Assembly: GCF_004382825.2 (NCBI RefSeq) | Contig: NZ_SDQO02000003.1 | Span: forward strand, 62,001-126,000 | Direction: 5' to 3' | DNA: 64,000 nucleotides | Source of the DNA: Corynebacterium silvaticum | GTDB lineage: Bacteria; Actinomycetota; Actinomycetes; Mycobacteriales; Mycobacteriaceae | Part shown: positions 18,768 through 27,543 of the stretch, piece by piece | Layout of the letters: each line of letters opens with the position of its first letter | How positions within the stretch are numbered: position 1 is the stretch's first letter | Program-made: the position numbers and the translations under genes | The notes under the pieces: generated by a model | What the model was told of the DNA's origin: nothing | What the model saw: only the letters and a program-made list of their open reading frames with translations | The model's database searches: none

Positions 18768-19685
18768 TTACCCCTCAGAAACGGTGACCTTCGCACTGTC
18801 ACCGAGCTTCGCACCATTAGCAGTAACGCTGGCTGCGCCCTTGACCGTGTAGCCAGAGGTTGCGCTAGAACCGGTTACGGTGACGCCAGTGGTGACCTTC
18901 AGGATCTCTTCCTGAATCTTCGAAGCAGCAGCGTTGTAATCAATCGCTTCGGTCTGCTTGCCGTTCACCGTCAGCGTGAAGGAGCCGGAAGAAGCAGCCT
19001 TATCGAACTTCACTGTGAAGTTCTTAACAGACTCAGCAGCAACCTTCTCGCCGTTAGATTTTTCAGAGAAACGCAGCAGATCAACCTTGCGCGCAGCCTT
19101 AGCAGCACTGCCAACCTTGATACGGTCGAAAGCGTCCTTCATCTGACCAATCTTGAAATCGAACTCGATTTCCTTGCCCTCAGGGTCCTCACCATAGCCA
19201 ATGTTCTGCATGGTGGCGATCGCCGGATAACGAGAAGCAATGATCTCAAGATCGCCCTTCTGATCAGTCACGACCATCGCAACATAAGGCAGAGCGACAG
19301 CAGAACCACCGAAAGGAACCTCAGCGCTCTTGACACCGTCGAACTTCTCCTTAGCCTCGGTGGTCTTATCCTCGCGGTCAGGCCACGCGTTCCGGTCAAC
19401 GGTGGCGTTGCGCTCAATAACAGAGGCCTTAGCGGTCAGCTCACCGGGCTTAACAGTGGTGGAAACCACGCCGTAGCCCCAGCCCTTCTTCTTGGACTTC
19501 TCGACCGTCTTCTGAATGTCGATCTTGGTGCCATCGTCCAAAATTCCGATGGTCTCCCACTGCTCATTGAAAGACCCATCAAAACCAATCAGCGGATTCT
19601 CGTGAAAAGACACCAAAACCTGACCGTCAATCAGCGGAGAAACGTTTTCTGGGGAGCGCTGAGAAGCGCCCTTCGTTGCAGCCAT
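18768..19685 (-). CDS. Major tail tube protein
   Basis: 305 residues, intact. The N-terminal 215 residues form the tail-tube domain (SPLIDGQVLVSFHENPLIGFDGSFNEQWETIG...), and the C-terminal ~90 residues (FTVKFDKAASSGSFTLTVNG... ending AKVTVSEG) resemble an added Ig-like/decoration domain displayed on the tube surface, common in phages of Gram-positive hosts. Hundreds of copies stack to form the tube. Position between the tail terminator and chaperone genes is canonical. Confidence 0.85.
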   Translation of the reverse strand: MAATKGASQRSPENVSPLIDGQVLVSFHENPLIGFDGSFNEQWETIGILDDGTKIDIQKTVEKSKKKGWGYGVVSTTVKPGELTAKASVIERNATVDRNAWPDREDKTTEAKEKFDGVKSAEVPFGGSAVALPYVAMVVTDQKGDLEIIASRYPAIATMQNIGYGEDPEGKEIEFDFKIGQMKDAFDRIKVGSAAKAARKVDLLRFSEKSNGEKVAAESVKNFTVKFDKAASSGSFTLTVNGKQTEAIDYNAAASKIQEEILKVTTGVTVTGSSATSGYTVKGAASVTANGAKLGDSAKVTVSEG

Positions 19686-19687
19686 AT

Positions 19688-20074
19688 CTAGGCCACCTTT
19701 CTGTTCAACGCGACGTTAAACGCAGCCGACGCCACAAACCCACCAATGCGGGAATCAGGGCGGGCAATGCGATTAGTCGCAGGCTTAATAGAAAAAGCCC
19801 ACCCCGTTGAGGTGGGCTTAGTAAGATGCCCGTCAATCATGTCGAGCATCCTGTTAGTGGTTCGCAGGTCACCGCAATGCACTGTGATCCTCACAACCTC
19901 ACGCGTCCAACCACGCGAGGAATAAGGAACACCATCGGAGACCACAACCACACGAGGGCCATCACGGGGAGTCCACTTAGGCGGCAGCGTGTCGGAGATA
20001 ATGTCAACGGGGTCAAACACACGACGCAGACGATTAAGCAACAGCTCCGCGGCGTCTCTTTTCATCCACATCAA
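19688..20074 (-). CDS. Tail terminator protein
   Basis: 128 residues with an alpha/beta pattern (LLLNRLRRVFDPVDIIS... VVVVSDGVPYS... VRITVHCGD...), matching the tail-completion/terminator proteins placed just upstream of the major tail gene. It caps the tail tube and joins it to the head. The start overlaps the upstream gene by four bases; the stop is two bases before the major tail start. Confidence 0.65.
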   Translation of the reverse strand: MMWMKRDAAELLLNRLRRVFDPVDIISDTLPPKWTPRDGPRVVVVSDGVPYSSRGWTREVVRITVHCGDLRTTNRMLDMIDGHLTKPTSTGWAFSIKPATNRIARPDSRIGGFVASAAFNVALNRKVA

Positions 20075-20349
20075 CCGTCACCACCATAAGGGCTGACGGT
20101 CAGACCAAGCGCCGAGGCCGCTTTCGTCAGATAACCGTGCTTCGCCTGCAGCAGCATGCCGTGAGGCTCCGCAATGGTCACAAGACCATAGGGGCGACCG
20201 TTGTCATTAACACCTGTCTGGGTGAGAACCTCAACATCTTCAGGAATCTCACCAGCAACCTTCTCAGTCACCTCAGCAATCGTCGCAGCATGAGCATTAC
20301 GCACAGCCTCCATGATCACAGCATCATCAAACTCAATCTTGAAACTCAT
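20071..20349 (-). CDS. HK97 gp10-like neck protein
   Basis: 92 residues, helical N-terminus (AVIMEAVRNAHAATIAEVTEKVAGEIP) and a short beta C-terminal part. It lies between the head-closure and tail-terminator genes and overlaps the latter by four bases. Small size and order fit the head-tail joining protein family of HK97 gp10; the sequence evidence alone is modest. Confidence 0.55.
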   Translation of the reverse strand: MSFKIEFDDAVIMEAVRNAHAATIAEVTEKVAGEIPEDVEVLTQTGVNDNGRPYGLVTIAEPHGMLLQAKHGYLTKAASALGLTVSPYGGDG

Positions 20350-20361
20350 GCCTCACCCCTC

Positions 20362-20685
20362 TCAGCGATGACCTGCATGCGGGGGGCGATGAGAAGCAAG
20401 CGCAGGGGTTCGCCCCGTCGCCCAATCCCACGGGATATGAATCACGCGATAGGACAGGCCACGGATCACAAGCTCATCGCCCTCATTGATTGGGGTGCCA
20501 GCAGCAGCCAGCACCTGCACCTGCACCTGCACCTGCCGAGTGTTTCCCCCGTTAACCCCATCACCTTGATCATCGAACGTTGTTGCCCCCATGGGGAACA
20601 CATCGGCAAAGAATATCTCCTCAACCACCCCAGCTTGGAACCCATTCACAAACACTGGGTCAGGACGACGAATCACCTGTTCCAT
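20362..20685 (-). CDS. Head closure (head-tail connector) protein
   Basis: 107 residues, start ATG 20685 after GAAAGGGTGG; the frame has a stop six codons upstream. Small beta-rich protein (VIRRPDPVFVNGF... EGDELVIRGLSYRVIHIPWDW), typical of stopper/head-closure proteins that plug the portal channel. A CAGGTG hexanucleotide repeated four times encodes VQVQVQV in the middle. The last ~15 residues are basic and unlike the family, and might reflect a nearby frameshift. Confidence 0.6.
   Translation of the reverse strand: MEQVIRRPDPVFVNGFQAGVVEEIFFADVFPMGATTFDDQGDGVNGGNTRQVQVQVQVLAAAGTPINEGDELVIRGLSYRVIHIPWDWATGRTPALASHRPPHAGHR
20512..20535. repeat. Hexanucleotide repeat (CACCTG)x4 in the head-closure gene
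   Basis: Four perfect CACCTG copies, in frame, encoding alternating Val-Gln. Copy-number change would lengthen or shorten one beta strand without breaking the frame. Confidence 0.8.
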
Positions 20686-20809
20686 ACACAGACCACCCTT
20701 TCAAACCAGCAGTTGATGATGATCAATCGCCAAGATTTTCCATCAACGACTTTCCGCCAAATCGACCTCACTACTCAAAGGCACCAAGGCCACAGCGGCG
20801 CATACAGAG

Positions 20810-21196
20810 TCAGAAATAATGACGACAGTCTCGCTCGTCGCTCACCTCCGGCCAACGACCAGGCGGCGGGAAATTAAACCGCGAGCTACCCAGCAAACCA
20901 AGCAACTCGCATTGAGAATCAGACAAGACAAGACCACCCAGTGCAACGGACTCGACACCGACCGCATCCCACGAGACGCACCAACAAGGATTGCGGATGT
21001 CACCATCTCTTTAATGACCCGCTTGACGGTGAACAATCCCCACTCGTCTCCCTCGGTTGGGAAGTCCTTATGGACCACGGGCGAAGTCCGCTCTGACGAT
21101 CATCTCTGCTTCCTTCAGGAGTCGTGGTGCGAGGAGCTCCTCAAAATCCGAGAGTTCCCTAGGCAGGATCAGATCGTTGATAGTAACGAGTGACAT
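20810..21196 (-). pseudogene. Head-tail connector (gp6/gp15-like adaptor), two compensating frameshifts
   Basis: Start ATG 21196 after GGAGGT. The N-terminal part (LVTINDLILPRELSDFEELLAPRLLKEAEMIVRADFARG) is helical and typical of the adaptor ring below the portal. As read it meets TAA near 21078. One surplus base there and one missing near 20935 restore a 128-residue protein (KDFPTEGDEWGLFTVK... then LVLSDSQCELLGLLG), ending at 20810. Net length is a multiple of three. Gene order supports the role. Confidence 0.6.
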
Positions 21197-21206
21197 GCGC
21201 ACCTCC

Positions 21207-21564
21207 TTATGGAAGAGCAGCGATCAGCTCGTCCTTGCTCTTGTACTGTGATGGGTCAACGCCACGGGCACGGGCGTAAGCGTCCCACGTTGCACGGTTC
21301 GCAGCATTCAACGGTCGGACTGGAAGCCTCTGGTTCTGCCTCGCGCTCGTCGTCCGATTCGCTAGCCTCACGCTCCTCGGGTACATGATCTTCAGTGTGA
21401 GCCTCTGCTGGTTCGTCGCCCATGGCGCGCTTGGCGATACCGTCTTCTTCAAGCCACGCGATTAGTTCGTCGTCCACGCTCACGCGCTCGCCCTTCTGGC
21501 GAAGCACGATACAGTCGGACAGCTGCTGATACCAGCGTGTAACAAGGATGATGACTACTGTCAT
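21207..21564 (-). pseudogene. Small head-region protein with SAP/Rho-N-like C-terminus, one frameshift
   Basis: Start ATG 21564 after GGAGG. About 118 residues after removing one base near 21317: an N-terminal segment (VIILVTRWYQQLSDCIVLRQKG), a highly acidic Glu-rich middle, and a C-terminal module ANRATWDAYARARGVDPSQY plus KSKDELIAAL that resembles short helix-extended-helix DNA-binding modules found in head-accessory proteins. It lies between capsid and adaptor genes. Function is not known. Confidence 0.6.
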
Positions 21565-21576
21565 TACTCGACCTCC

Positions 21577-22497
21577 TTAGATGCCGGTGATCTTGATTGC
21601 AGCCTGTGGGTTGTCCACAGCCAGAACACGCTCACGGAATGCATCCATGCGCCAAGACTGGTTGGAACCGCCGTATCCGTTCTCGCCATGCTCGGAATAC
21701 AGCGGAGTGATTGTCAGCGGATCCACAACGGATTCAAAACCGACGACACCGGATTGCAGAACATAAATCTCGTTGTCTGGAAGCCATGCGGAGACGAAGA
21801 CGCGCAGACCAGCGAGCACACCTGGCGTGACACCGGAGTACACAGGGTTATCAACTGGGGAGCTGCCGTTGTAGTAGCGCTGCGCTTCCTCGTTGAACAG
21901 GATCAGGTCCAAGGACGCCTCGTTCAAAAGAAGAGTGTCAGGACGATACCCCATGAGCGCATCGTCTCGGTTAGGTGCCTTAGCAGTGCTGATCATGCGC
22001 TTAGCGTTGCGGATGTCGCGCAGTGGCTTCGCCGCGGTCTGATCCCACTTGGTTGTTGCACCGAGGGTCTGAATGTCTGCTGCTTTGAATGCTCGCAGAG
22101 CACCCTCGACACCATTCTTAACCATCGTGTTCTGCAGAGCAGTGACCTGCAAACCAACCTGATCAATCTTGTTCTTGCGGACCATGTCCCGAGAGATGCG
22201 AGCACCGATGGCGGTGCGCTCAGAAACGATCTTCTTGACCTTGCCAAGATTGACGTCAGAAGTAGGGATCTCCGCGAACTCAGCGACGATCTCAGCGTCA
22301 TCGTTCAAATATGGTGCTGCTGCCTCACGGTAGGCGACGACACCATCGTTAGTGCCACCGTCACGGAAGATAGCCTTGACAAGGTCAGCACCATCAAGGT
22401 TCTCGTAGGTGCGCTCCTGCCGCCACGTTGGGTCCTTGATGATGGAGTCAACGGTGATTGCTTCGCCGGAGTACGCGCTATTAAGCAAAGTCGGCAT
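21577..22497 (-). CDS. Major capsid protein
   Basis: 306 residues, intact. The N-arm is followed by a HK97-fold-like layout (long helix RTAIGARISRDMVRKNKIDQ; a loop PDTLLLNEASLDLILFN; C-terminal FESVVDPLTITPLYSEHG and RERVLAVDNPQAAIKI). Position after the protease/scaffold and decoration genes and before the connectors is that of the major capsid gene in corynephages and mycobacteriophages. Hundreds of copies build the icosahedral head. Confidence 0.85.
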   Translation of the reverse strand: MPTLLNSAYSGEAITVDSIIKDPTWRQERTYENLDGADLVKAIFRDGGTNDGVVAYREAAAPYLNDDAEIVAEFAEIPTSDVNLGKVKKIVSERTAIGARISRDMVRKNKIDQVGLQVTALQNTMVKNGVEGALRAFKAADIQTLGATTKWDQTAAKPLRDIRNAKRMISTAKAPNRDDALMGYRPDTLLLNEASLDLILFNEEAQRYYNGSSPVDNPVYSGVTPGVLAGLRVFVSAWLPDNEIYVLQSGVVGFESVVDPLTITPLYSEHGENGYGGSNQSWRMDAFRERVLAVDNPQAAIKITGI

Positions 22498-22527
22498 TTT
22501 CCCTCCTAGGAAAGTAGTTGAGTTAGG

Positions 22528-22926
22528 TTAGGCACCGAGTCCAGCTGGGTGAAACAGGGAAACCTTGACGAGGCCGTTCTTCACATCAGAAACGGCGATA
22601 CCGACACCTACGGTGCCGGACTTTGCGACCTTTCCATCAGCTGCTGCATACACCTTGGTATCAACGGTCAGGTTCTTTTCCGCGGTCTCAATCGGAACGA
22701 CAACACGGCCCGTGTGAACGCGGACGTGCTTTGGTAGTCCGTGGGTCAGGTCGTTGTCTCGATCACTGGGTGCTGGTGCTGCTGCTTCGGTGACGGCGCC
22801 GAATGGAAGCGCGTTGGCTCCGGCGTGCTCGATCTTTCCTTCGACGGACTTGACCAAGCGGAACTTACTGGCCGCCTTGCCTGCTTCGCGGGTGAGGTAG
22901 CCGGTTTCAAAAGTTGGGTTAGACAT
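22528..22926 (-). CDS. Capsid decoration/stabilising protein (DUF2190-like)
   Basis: 132 residues, beta-rich, with the trimer-type decoration pattern: GKAASKFRLVKSVEG near the N-terminus, then LPKHVRVHTGRVVVPIETAE and TKVYAAADGKVAKSGTVGVG, ending in VSLFHPAG. Small proteins of this kind lie between scaffold and capsid genes and bind the outside of the mature head. The gene is intact. Confidence 0.7.
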   Translation of the reverse strand: MSNPTFETGYLTREAGKAASKFRLVKSVEGKIEHAGANALPFGAVTEAAAPAPSDRDNDLTHGLPKHVRVHTGRVVVPIETAEKNLTVDTKVYAAADGKVAKSGTVGVGIAVSDVKNGLVKVSLFHPAGLGA

Positions 22927-22941
22927 TGCGAAAGTCTCCTT

Positions 22942-24258
22942 TTAGATAGTTGGGCGCTGGAAGATTCGGCCTCGATCTGCCTGCTGGTTCTTCTCCGAGT
23001 GGGCAGCGGACGCACCGATTCCAATTCCGCGTGCTTCATCAGATCCACCTCGACCCTTTTCCACTGTTGGGATTAGACCCGGCGCGAGATGCGCGAAGTA
23101 CGCCTTCATACCGTCGTAGTCTTCGACGGTTGCGGCTACGAGCTGGTCGTGTTTTACAGCTAGAACCTTGCCGGCTTTGATTGCTGCGGCGACGAGCTCT
23201 TCTGCTTCTCGGTGCTTGTTGTCTTCACTGGCTTGGTCGCCGATGGCAGCGCGTCGGAGCAGGTCATCGTAGACGTCCTTGTCAAGGCTGATAACACCGT
23301 CTGCTGGTTCTTCAGAGGTTTGTTCTTTCGTCTCCGTGTTTTCAGCTACTGGGCTGCTGACAGACGGAGTGTCTACGGCATCGGCGAGATCCTTGAGCAT
23401 CTGCTCCACATTCACTTTGGTGAGTGCAGAAAGATCCGGCTCGATCTTCACTGTTGCTGTCCCGACTGGTTCTGGCTGTTCCTCGTTGCTAGCTTGCTCT
23501 GCCAGCGCCTCATCGAGGGCTGCTAGAACGGTCGCTTCATCGGATTTACCGTCAACGCCCAATCGCTGGGCAATCGAAGCCAAGAAATCCATATTCTTCT
23601 TTCCTCCCCGCCCTCTCTGGGCGTTGTTGATAACGGGGTCTGGTGCGGATCGACGCCCCGAGTATTTGCACTTCGCAAACACCCGAGACTGCACACCAGC
23701 GACCACTGGGTCGACTGTCTTCGGTGTTACTGCTGTCACCTCATCGGCTAGGCCGACGTTCACCGCTTCGGAAGCCGAGTACCACGTTTCATCCGTGAGC
23801 ACCCCGAGCCATTCGTCAGCAGAGATCCCCGACTTTGCTGCATAGATTCGCGCGTAATTCACTGCAACCTGATCCAATCGATCCGCAGCTTTTCGCAGAT
23901 CCGTGGAATCGCCGTCTGTGAATACCCACGGGCTGTGGATCATGAGCTCTGCTGATTCAGCCATCGATAGGCGTTCCGCGCCGCCTATCGCGATGACTGT
24001 GGCCGCCGATGCGCAAACCCCGTCTACAACTGCGTGGATAGTGGCTGGGTGTTCACGAAGAATGTTCATGATTGCCAGGCCCTCGAGTGTGTCACCGCCG
24101 TAGGAGTGGATGCGCAGTGTGATGGACGAGGCGTTGGCCTCGTCGAGGAGGCTACGGATATTCGCGGCGGTGAAGCCATCCCAACCTCCGATATCTCCAT
24201 ACAAAATAACCTCGAAGTGGGATTCTCCGAGGTTCTTGATTTCTAGCTTCTTTCTCAT
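22942..24258 (-). CDS. Prohead protease of ClpP type fused to a scaffold-like C-terminal half
   Basis: 438 residues. Residues 1-200 are a ClpP-like serine protease: HSYGGD oxyanion region (51-56), nucleophile in CASAA (Ser84) and MIHSP (His108). The remaining residues are acidic, Ala/Glu-rich and helical, like capsid scaffolds, so the gene probably encodes protease and scaffold in one chain, with the protease removing the scaffold on maturation. The start overlaps the portal stop by four bases (ATGA). Confidence 0.85.
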   Translation of the reverse strand: MRKKLEIKNLGESHFEVILYGDIGGWDGFTAANIRSLLDEANASSITLRIHSYGGDTLEGLAIMNILREHPATIHAVVDGVCASAATVIAIGGAERLSMAESAELMIHSPWVFTDGDSTDLRKAADRLDQVAVNYARIYAAKSGISADEWLGVLTDETWYSASEAVNVGLADEVTAVTPKTVDPVVAGVQSRVFAKCKYSGRRSAPDPVINNAQRGRGGKKNMDFLASIAQRLGVDGKSDEATVLAALDEALAEQASNEEQPEPVGTATVKIEPDLSALTKVNVEQMLKDLADAVDTPSVSSPVAENTETKEQTSEEPADGVISLDKDVYDDLLRRAAIGDQASEDNKHREAEELVAAAIKAGKVLAVKHDQLVAATVEDYDGMKAYFAHLAPGLIPTVEKGRGGSDEARGIGIGASAAHSEKNQQADRGRIFQRPTI

Positions 24259-25748
24259 GCTTCTCCTTCTTTCACCGTCACTGGCAAAAGCCCGGTATGT
24301 TTGATCGGATCAAGCCCGACGGCTTCAAGCGCAGCTGCCGGATCAAAGCCGGATCTGATCAGCGTTCCGGCTGCGGAAGTGAGCTTTTGCAGATCATCAG
24401 AGCTATGTTGCTGCTGTTGCATTACCCCCCCCATCGTCTGAGCGTCTGGTGTCGTATTAGCTGGTTCTACTGGGGTGGATGACAGTGTGACCCCGAGTTC
24501 CTGTTCTAATTGACGGCGCTCCGCCTTCTTCTCCAACGCCTCCTTAAACGGCGTCAACGGAGGGAGCTCACCACGACGACGCACGTACTCTTCCAGAGTC
24601 CCGTCGCCGGTGACCAGACCGGCGTTCTTCAACGCCACAAGATCCTGCGGGCTGTAGCCAGTCTTGGATCCGATCGTGTCGAACGCGATACGCGGGAACG
24701 AGCCGACGCCCTCACCCGTGTACTTTTCGACCATGTCGACAACCAAATACTTATTTGCAATCGTCGCGATGTATTCGGCGATTGACTGCAGCGACTGGAT
24801 GAACATCGACATCTGAACATCAGCCAAGGCATACGATCCGCCCTTGCCTTCGAGGTTCAGCGCATGGGCCAACGCCGTACGGGCGATCTGCGCATCGTGG
24901 TACTCGATCGCTGCACGCGGAGAGACCAGCTGCCCAGACACGCCTTGGATCGTCAGCTTCGACCCGCGCTTAATCGACGCACCCGCTTGTGCGCCACTGC
25001 GCAGCCCCTCGACGAGATCCTGACCACGGTCAATATCCTGCTGATCCGTCTCCGAGTACGACTCAAATACTGGAACTCCCATGCCGTTACGCTCAAGCAC
25101 CAGACGCTCAAGCTTCAAAAACTCATCTTTAAGCTTCCAATACTTATACGCGGGCCGGAACATCGACGTCCCCAAGCCGTCTTTCTGCTCTTCGCCGTAG
25201 ATGAAAAACAACAGCCTTGAGACTTCAAGCTCGACCCTGTCCAAGCGCTTACCGCTCGCATCGACGGCTGCGCGTTGCACGATCGACTCGATGCCACCGT
25301 CGAGAGCGATATTGATCTTCTCGATAGTGTCAGGAAGACGCGGGGCAAGCTTTACCAGACGCTGTGGTCCGCGTATCTCATCCGAGTACACCTTCTCGAA
25401 GTACGCATGGCCATAGCGCAGATACTTCAAAATCCACGGAAGCGTCTCCTGCCACGACACCCTGCCCACGGACTGCGCCAGCGGATCAGCACCAGAATCA
25501 CCTTTAACCGGAAGATTCAAATCCTCCGCGATCATCTGCACGATCTCATCAGAAGCGCCGTTCGGCTCGATGTACCAAGGCGTTCGGAGAATAGGCAAAG
25601 TTACCGCCCGCTCCACAGATTTAGCCTGTGAATCCTCACGCAGCATCTTCGAGAACTCGCGCACCGACTGAGGCCACTTCAACGCCCAATTATCCTCCGC
25701 CAGCGGGGACAAACGACGAGCCTGCGCATGCCCTAGCTCTCCAGCCAT
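24255..25748 (-). CDS. Portal protein (DUF935 type)
   Basis: 497 residues, start ATG 25748 after GAGGAGG. Features of the portal family include an early VTLPILRTPWYIEP segment, a WILKYLRYGHAYFEKVY helix, SRLLFFIYGEE, and a long helical part ending in a Glu/Lys-rich C-terminus. Twelve copies form the DNA channel at one head vertex. It follows the terminase remnant as expected, and overlaps the protease gene by four bases. No lesions seen. Confidence 0.85.
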   Translation of the reverse strand: MAGELGHAQARRLSPLAEDNWALKWPQSVREFSKMLREDSQAKSVERAVTLPILRTPWYIEPNGASDEIVQMIAEDLNLPVKGDSGADPLAQSVGRVSWQETLPWILKYLRYGHAYFEKVYSDEIRGPQRLVKLAPRLPDTIEKINIALDGGIESIVQRAAVDASGKRLDRVELEVSRLLFFIYGEEQKDGLGTSMFRPAYKYWKLKDEFLKLERLVLERNGMGVPVFESYSETDQQDIDRGQDLVEGLRSGAQAGASIKRGSKLTIQGVSGQLVSPRAAIEYHDAQIARTALAHALNLEGKGGSYALADVQMSMFIQSLQSIAEYIATIANKYLVVDMVEKYTGEGVGSFPRIAFDTIGSKTGYSPQDLVALKNAGLVTGDGTLEEYVRRRGELPPLTPFKEALEKKAERRQLEQELGVTLSSTPVEPANTTPDAQTMGGVMQQQQHSSDDLQKLTSAAGTLIRSGFDPAAALEAVGLDPIKHTGLLPVTVKEGEA

Positions 25749-25769
25749 ACGGCCACCTCCTCACCATGC

Positions 25770-26505
25770 CTAGAATGCAAACGATTCATGACTGGACTTC
25801 ACCACCCGCATCTTCACCCCACTGCTGTCCGGTGCGACAGCCTTCGGTAGCGGCGCGTATTCATGGACACCCCACATAGCGAAGTCCAACGCCACCAGCG
25901 GAGAAATCACACCAGAAGACCTCGTCAACCTGACCCCGCCTTACTTGTCCTCCTGCAGCTCAGCAACAGCGAACGACTCACGCAGCTCTTTCGATTCACC
26001 GAAAGTCCACGTGCGTTCATCGACGCCGTGCAGTAGTTTCGATGCAGCCGCTTTCACGTGCGAGAACTTCATCTCCGCGACATCAAAACCCGCATCACGG
26101 ATAGCATCCGCGATCACCCACGCCGCAGACTTCGGGTCAATGATGATCGCCACAGGATCAGCGTCGCGCACAGCCTGCAGCACAGCGGCAGTTGCTGCCT
26201 GAATATTCAACGGACCGTGATAACCCACGACCCCGTGAACCCCACCGGAGTTCGTTCGACCACCCGCAGCGATAGAGCACCACTCACGGTCAGGGGTAGC
26301 GTCAACCGCCAACACAGTGTGCAACAAAGCAACATGATCAGTTGTGAACGCGGCATCAAGTTGCTCATCCGTGAAGATCGGTTTGAACTCATCCACGACC
26401 TCATCGTCGAACCACAAACCCCAGCCCAGCGCTTCAACACCAAAGTTGATCCTGCCGGACTCGGTGTTCATGCGTCGCATGATGTTCTTCATCTTCTTAG
26501 CGTTA
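25770..26505 (-). pseudogene. Large terminase, C-terminal nuclease remnant with a nonsense codon
   Basis: Only the C-terminal RNase-H-like nuclease domain survives: MRRMNTESGRINFGVEALG leading to LAVDATPDREWCSIAAGGR (metal-binding Asp) and IIIDPKSAAWVIADAIRDAG. The frame opens abruptly near 26505, with a TAG just beyond, so the whole ATPase half is missing. It is also cut by an in-frame TAA near 25941; beyond it the same frame continues with SSGVISPLVALDFAMWGVHE to the natural stop at 25770, 21 bases before the portal start. A CAA-to-TAA change would explain the stop. The enzyme that cuts and pumps DNA is thus absent. Confidence 0.85.
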
Positions 26506-26536
26506 GCGATTACACCCTACAGGGAATGCAGTACAG

Positions 26537-27454
26537 GTGACGAAAGAATCAGACCACTACGAACATCTGCTCGACTATGTCCCAGTAAGTGGCGAGGGGC
26601 TCATATTCGTCACTCTACATATAGACACCGTTGGTGTACGGACAAAGCTGGAAGCGATCATTGTTGAGCTTGACGGGGCACCAATTGGAGAACTAACAAA
26701 AGGCTCCTCAGAGAAATTCATTACAGCCGTCAAACATCTAGAAGGGCTGGGGCTTACCTGTGGGTGTATGGCGAAGATCAAAGGATCATCGGTAGCTGCA
26801 GAAGTCACTCTATACGCGAAAAAAGCCCATGAGCTGACAGAAGAAGAACTAAACCCTACGGGCTTTTCTTCCTACCCAAGTTCAGTCCCCTTTGAAGTCA
26901 ACCCGTTAGAGTACGACGCCCCAGCTAGATACGCTGGAGAACCGCTCCCAGCGTCATCTAAAAAACCGGAAACAAAAACGGAGACGGACAGCCCCCGTAC
27001 CCCCACAGCCACTCCTCCTACGGCTTGGGCTGCGCCGGCACCCCTAGTTGAGACTGCCCCCGCAGTTCCATCGATCCTTGACCCTATCCCTTGGGGGGAG
27101 CTTTTAGTCCAAGACGGAACCCGTCGGGCAACGCCATTCCAACGTGGTTACGTTCGAGGAATCGCCAACAAGTACATCACTGATGGCAAAGCTCCACGCA
27201 TTGATTACATCACAGTTGGCCAGTGTGAAATGGTGCTAAGATATTTGGGCGAATCAATCACACCACTTACCACCCAAGGACGTAACTCCATGACGCTGTG
27301 GTGGGTGCTAGTAATGGCGATAACACTTTTAGTCCTCCTATTTTCATTTATCCCCACAGTAGGACCTCTAGTGTTTCTCGCTTCATTAGGTTTCTTGGTG
27401 TTCTACTTCTGGACCCGGAGTAAACTGCAACCGCCTTTTAACAAGAAAAGATAA
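26537..27454 (+). CDS. Membrane-anchored protein with HIRAN-like N-terminal domain, next to integrase
   Basis: 305 residues from GTG 26537. Residues about 1-90 (ESDHYEHLLDYV..., LEAIIVELDGAPIGELT, VAAEVTLYAKK) resemble a small HIRAN-like beta domain seen in actinobacterial proteins that bind DNA. A Pro/Thr/Ala-rich linker (about 105-180) follows, then a short domain, and two C-terminal membrane segments (about 253-275, 278-292) with a basic tail. The open frame begins at a TAG near 26505, exactly where the terminase sequence breaks off, so the original N-terminus may be lost. Genes beside phage integrases are often expressed in lysogens; defence or exclusion is possible but unproven. Confidence 0.6.
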   Translation: MTKESDHYEHLLDYVPVSGEGLIFVTLHIDTVGVRTKLEAIIVELDGAPIGELTKGSSEKFITAVKHLEGLGLTCGCMAKIKGSSVAAEVTLYAKKAHELTEEELNPTGFSSYPSSVPFEVNPLEYDAPARYAGEPLPASSKKPETKTETDSPRTPTATPPTAWAAPAPLVETAPAVPSILDPIPWGELLVQDGTRRATPFQRGYVRGIANKYITDGKAPRIDYITVGQCEMVLRYLGESITPLTTQGRNSMTLWWVLVMAITLLVLLFSFIPTVGPLVFLASLGFLVFYFWTRSKLQPPFNKKR

Positions 27455-27461
27455 ATAAATA

Positions 27462-27497
27462 CCCTCCACCTGCAGTCGCCAAACGAAAGGTGGAGGG
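27462..27497. terminator. Hairpin after the membrane protein gene
   Basis: CCCTCCACCT (27462-27471) pairs with AGGTGGAGGG (27488-27497). There is no T run, so it may be a weak terminator or a processing/attenuation hairpin ahead of the integrase. Confidence 0.5.
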
Positions 27498-27543
27498 GGC
27501 CGCCAATTCAGCAAATTAACCGACCTGAGGAGAAGTCTACCCA

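Noticed and set aside
20686..20809. Small gene between the adaptor and head-closure genes
   Set aside because: Short frames exist but have no ribosome site, and the region is disturbed by nearby shifts.
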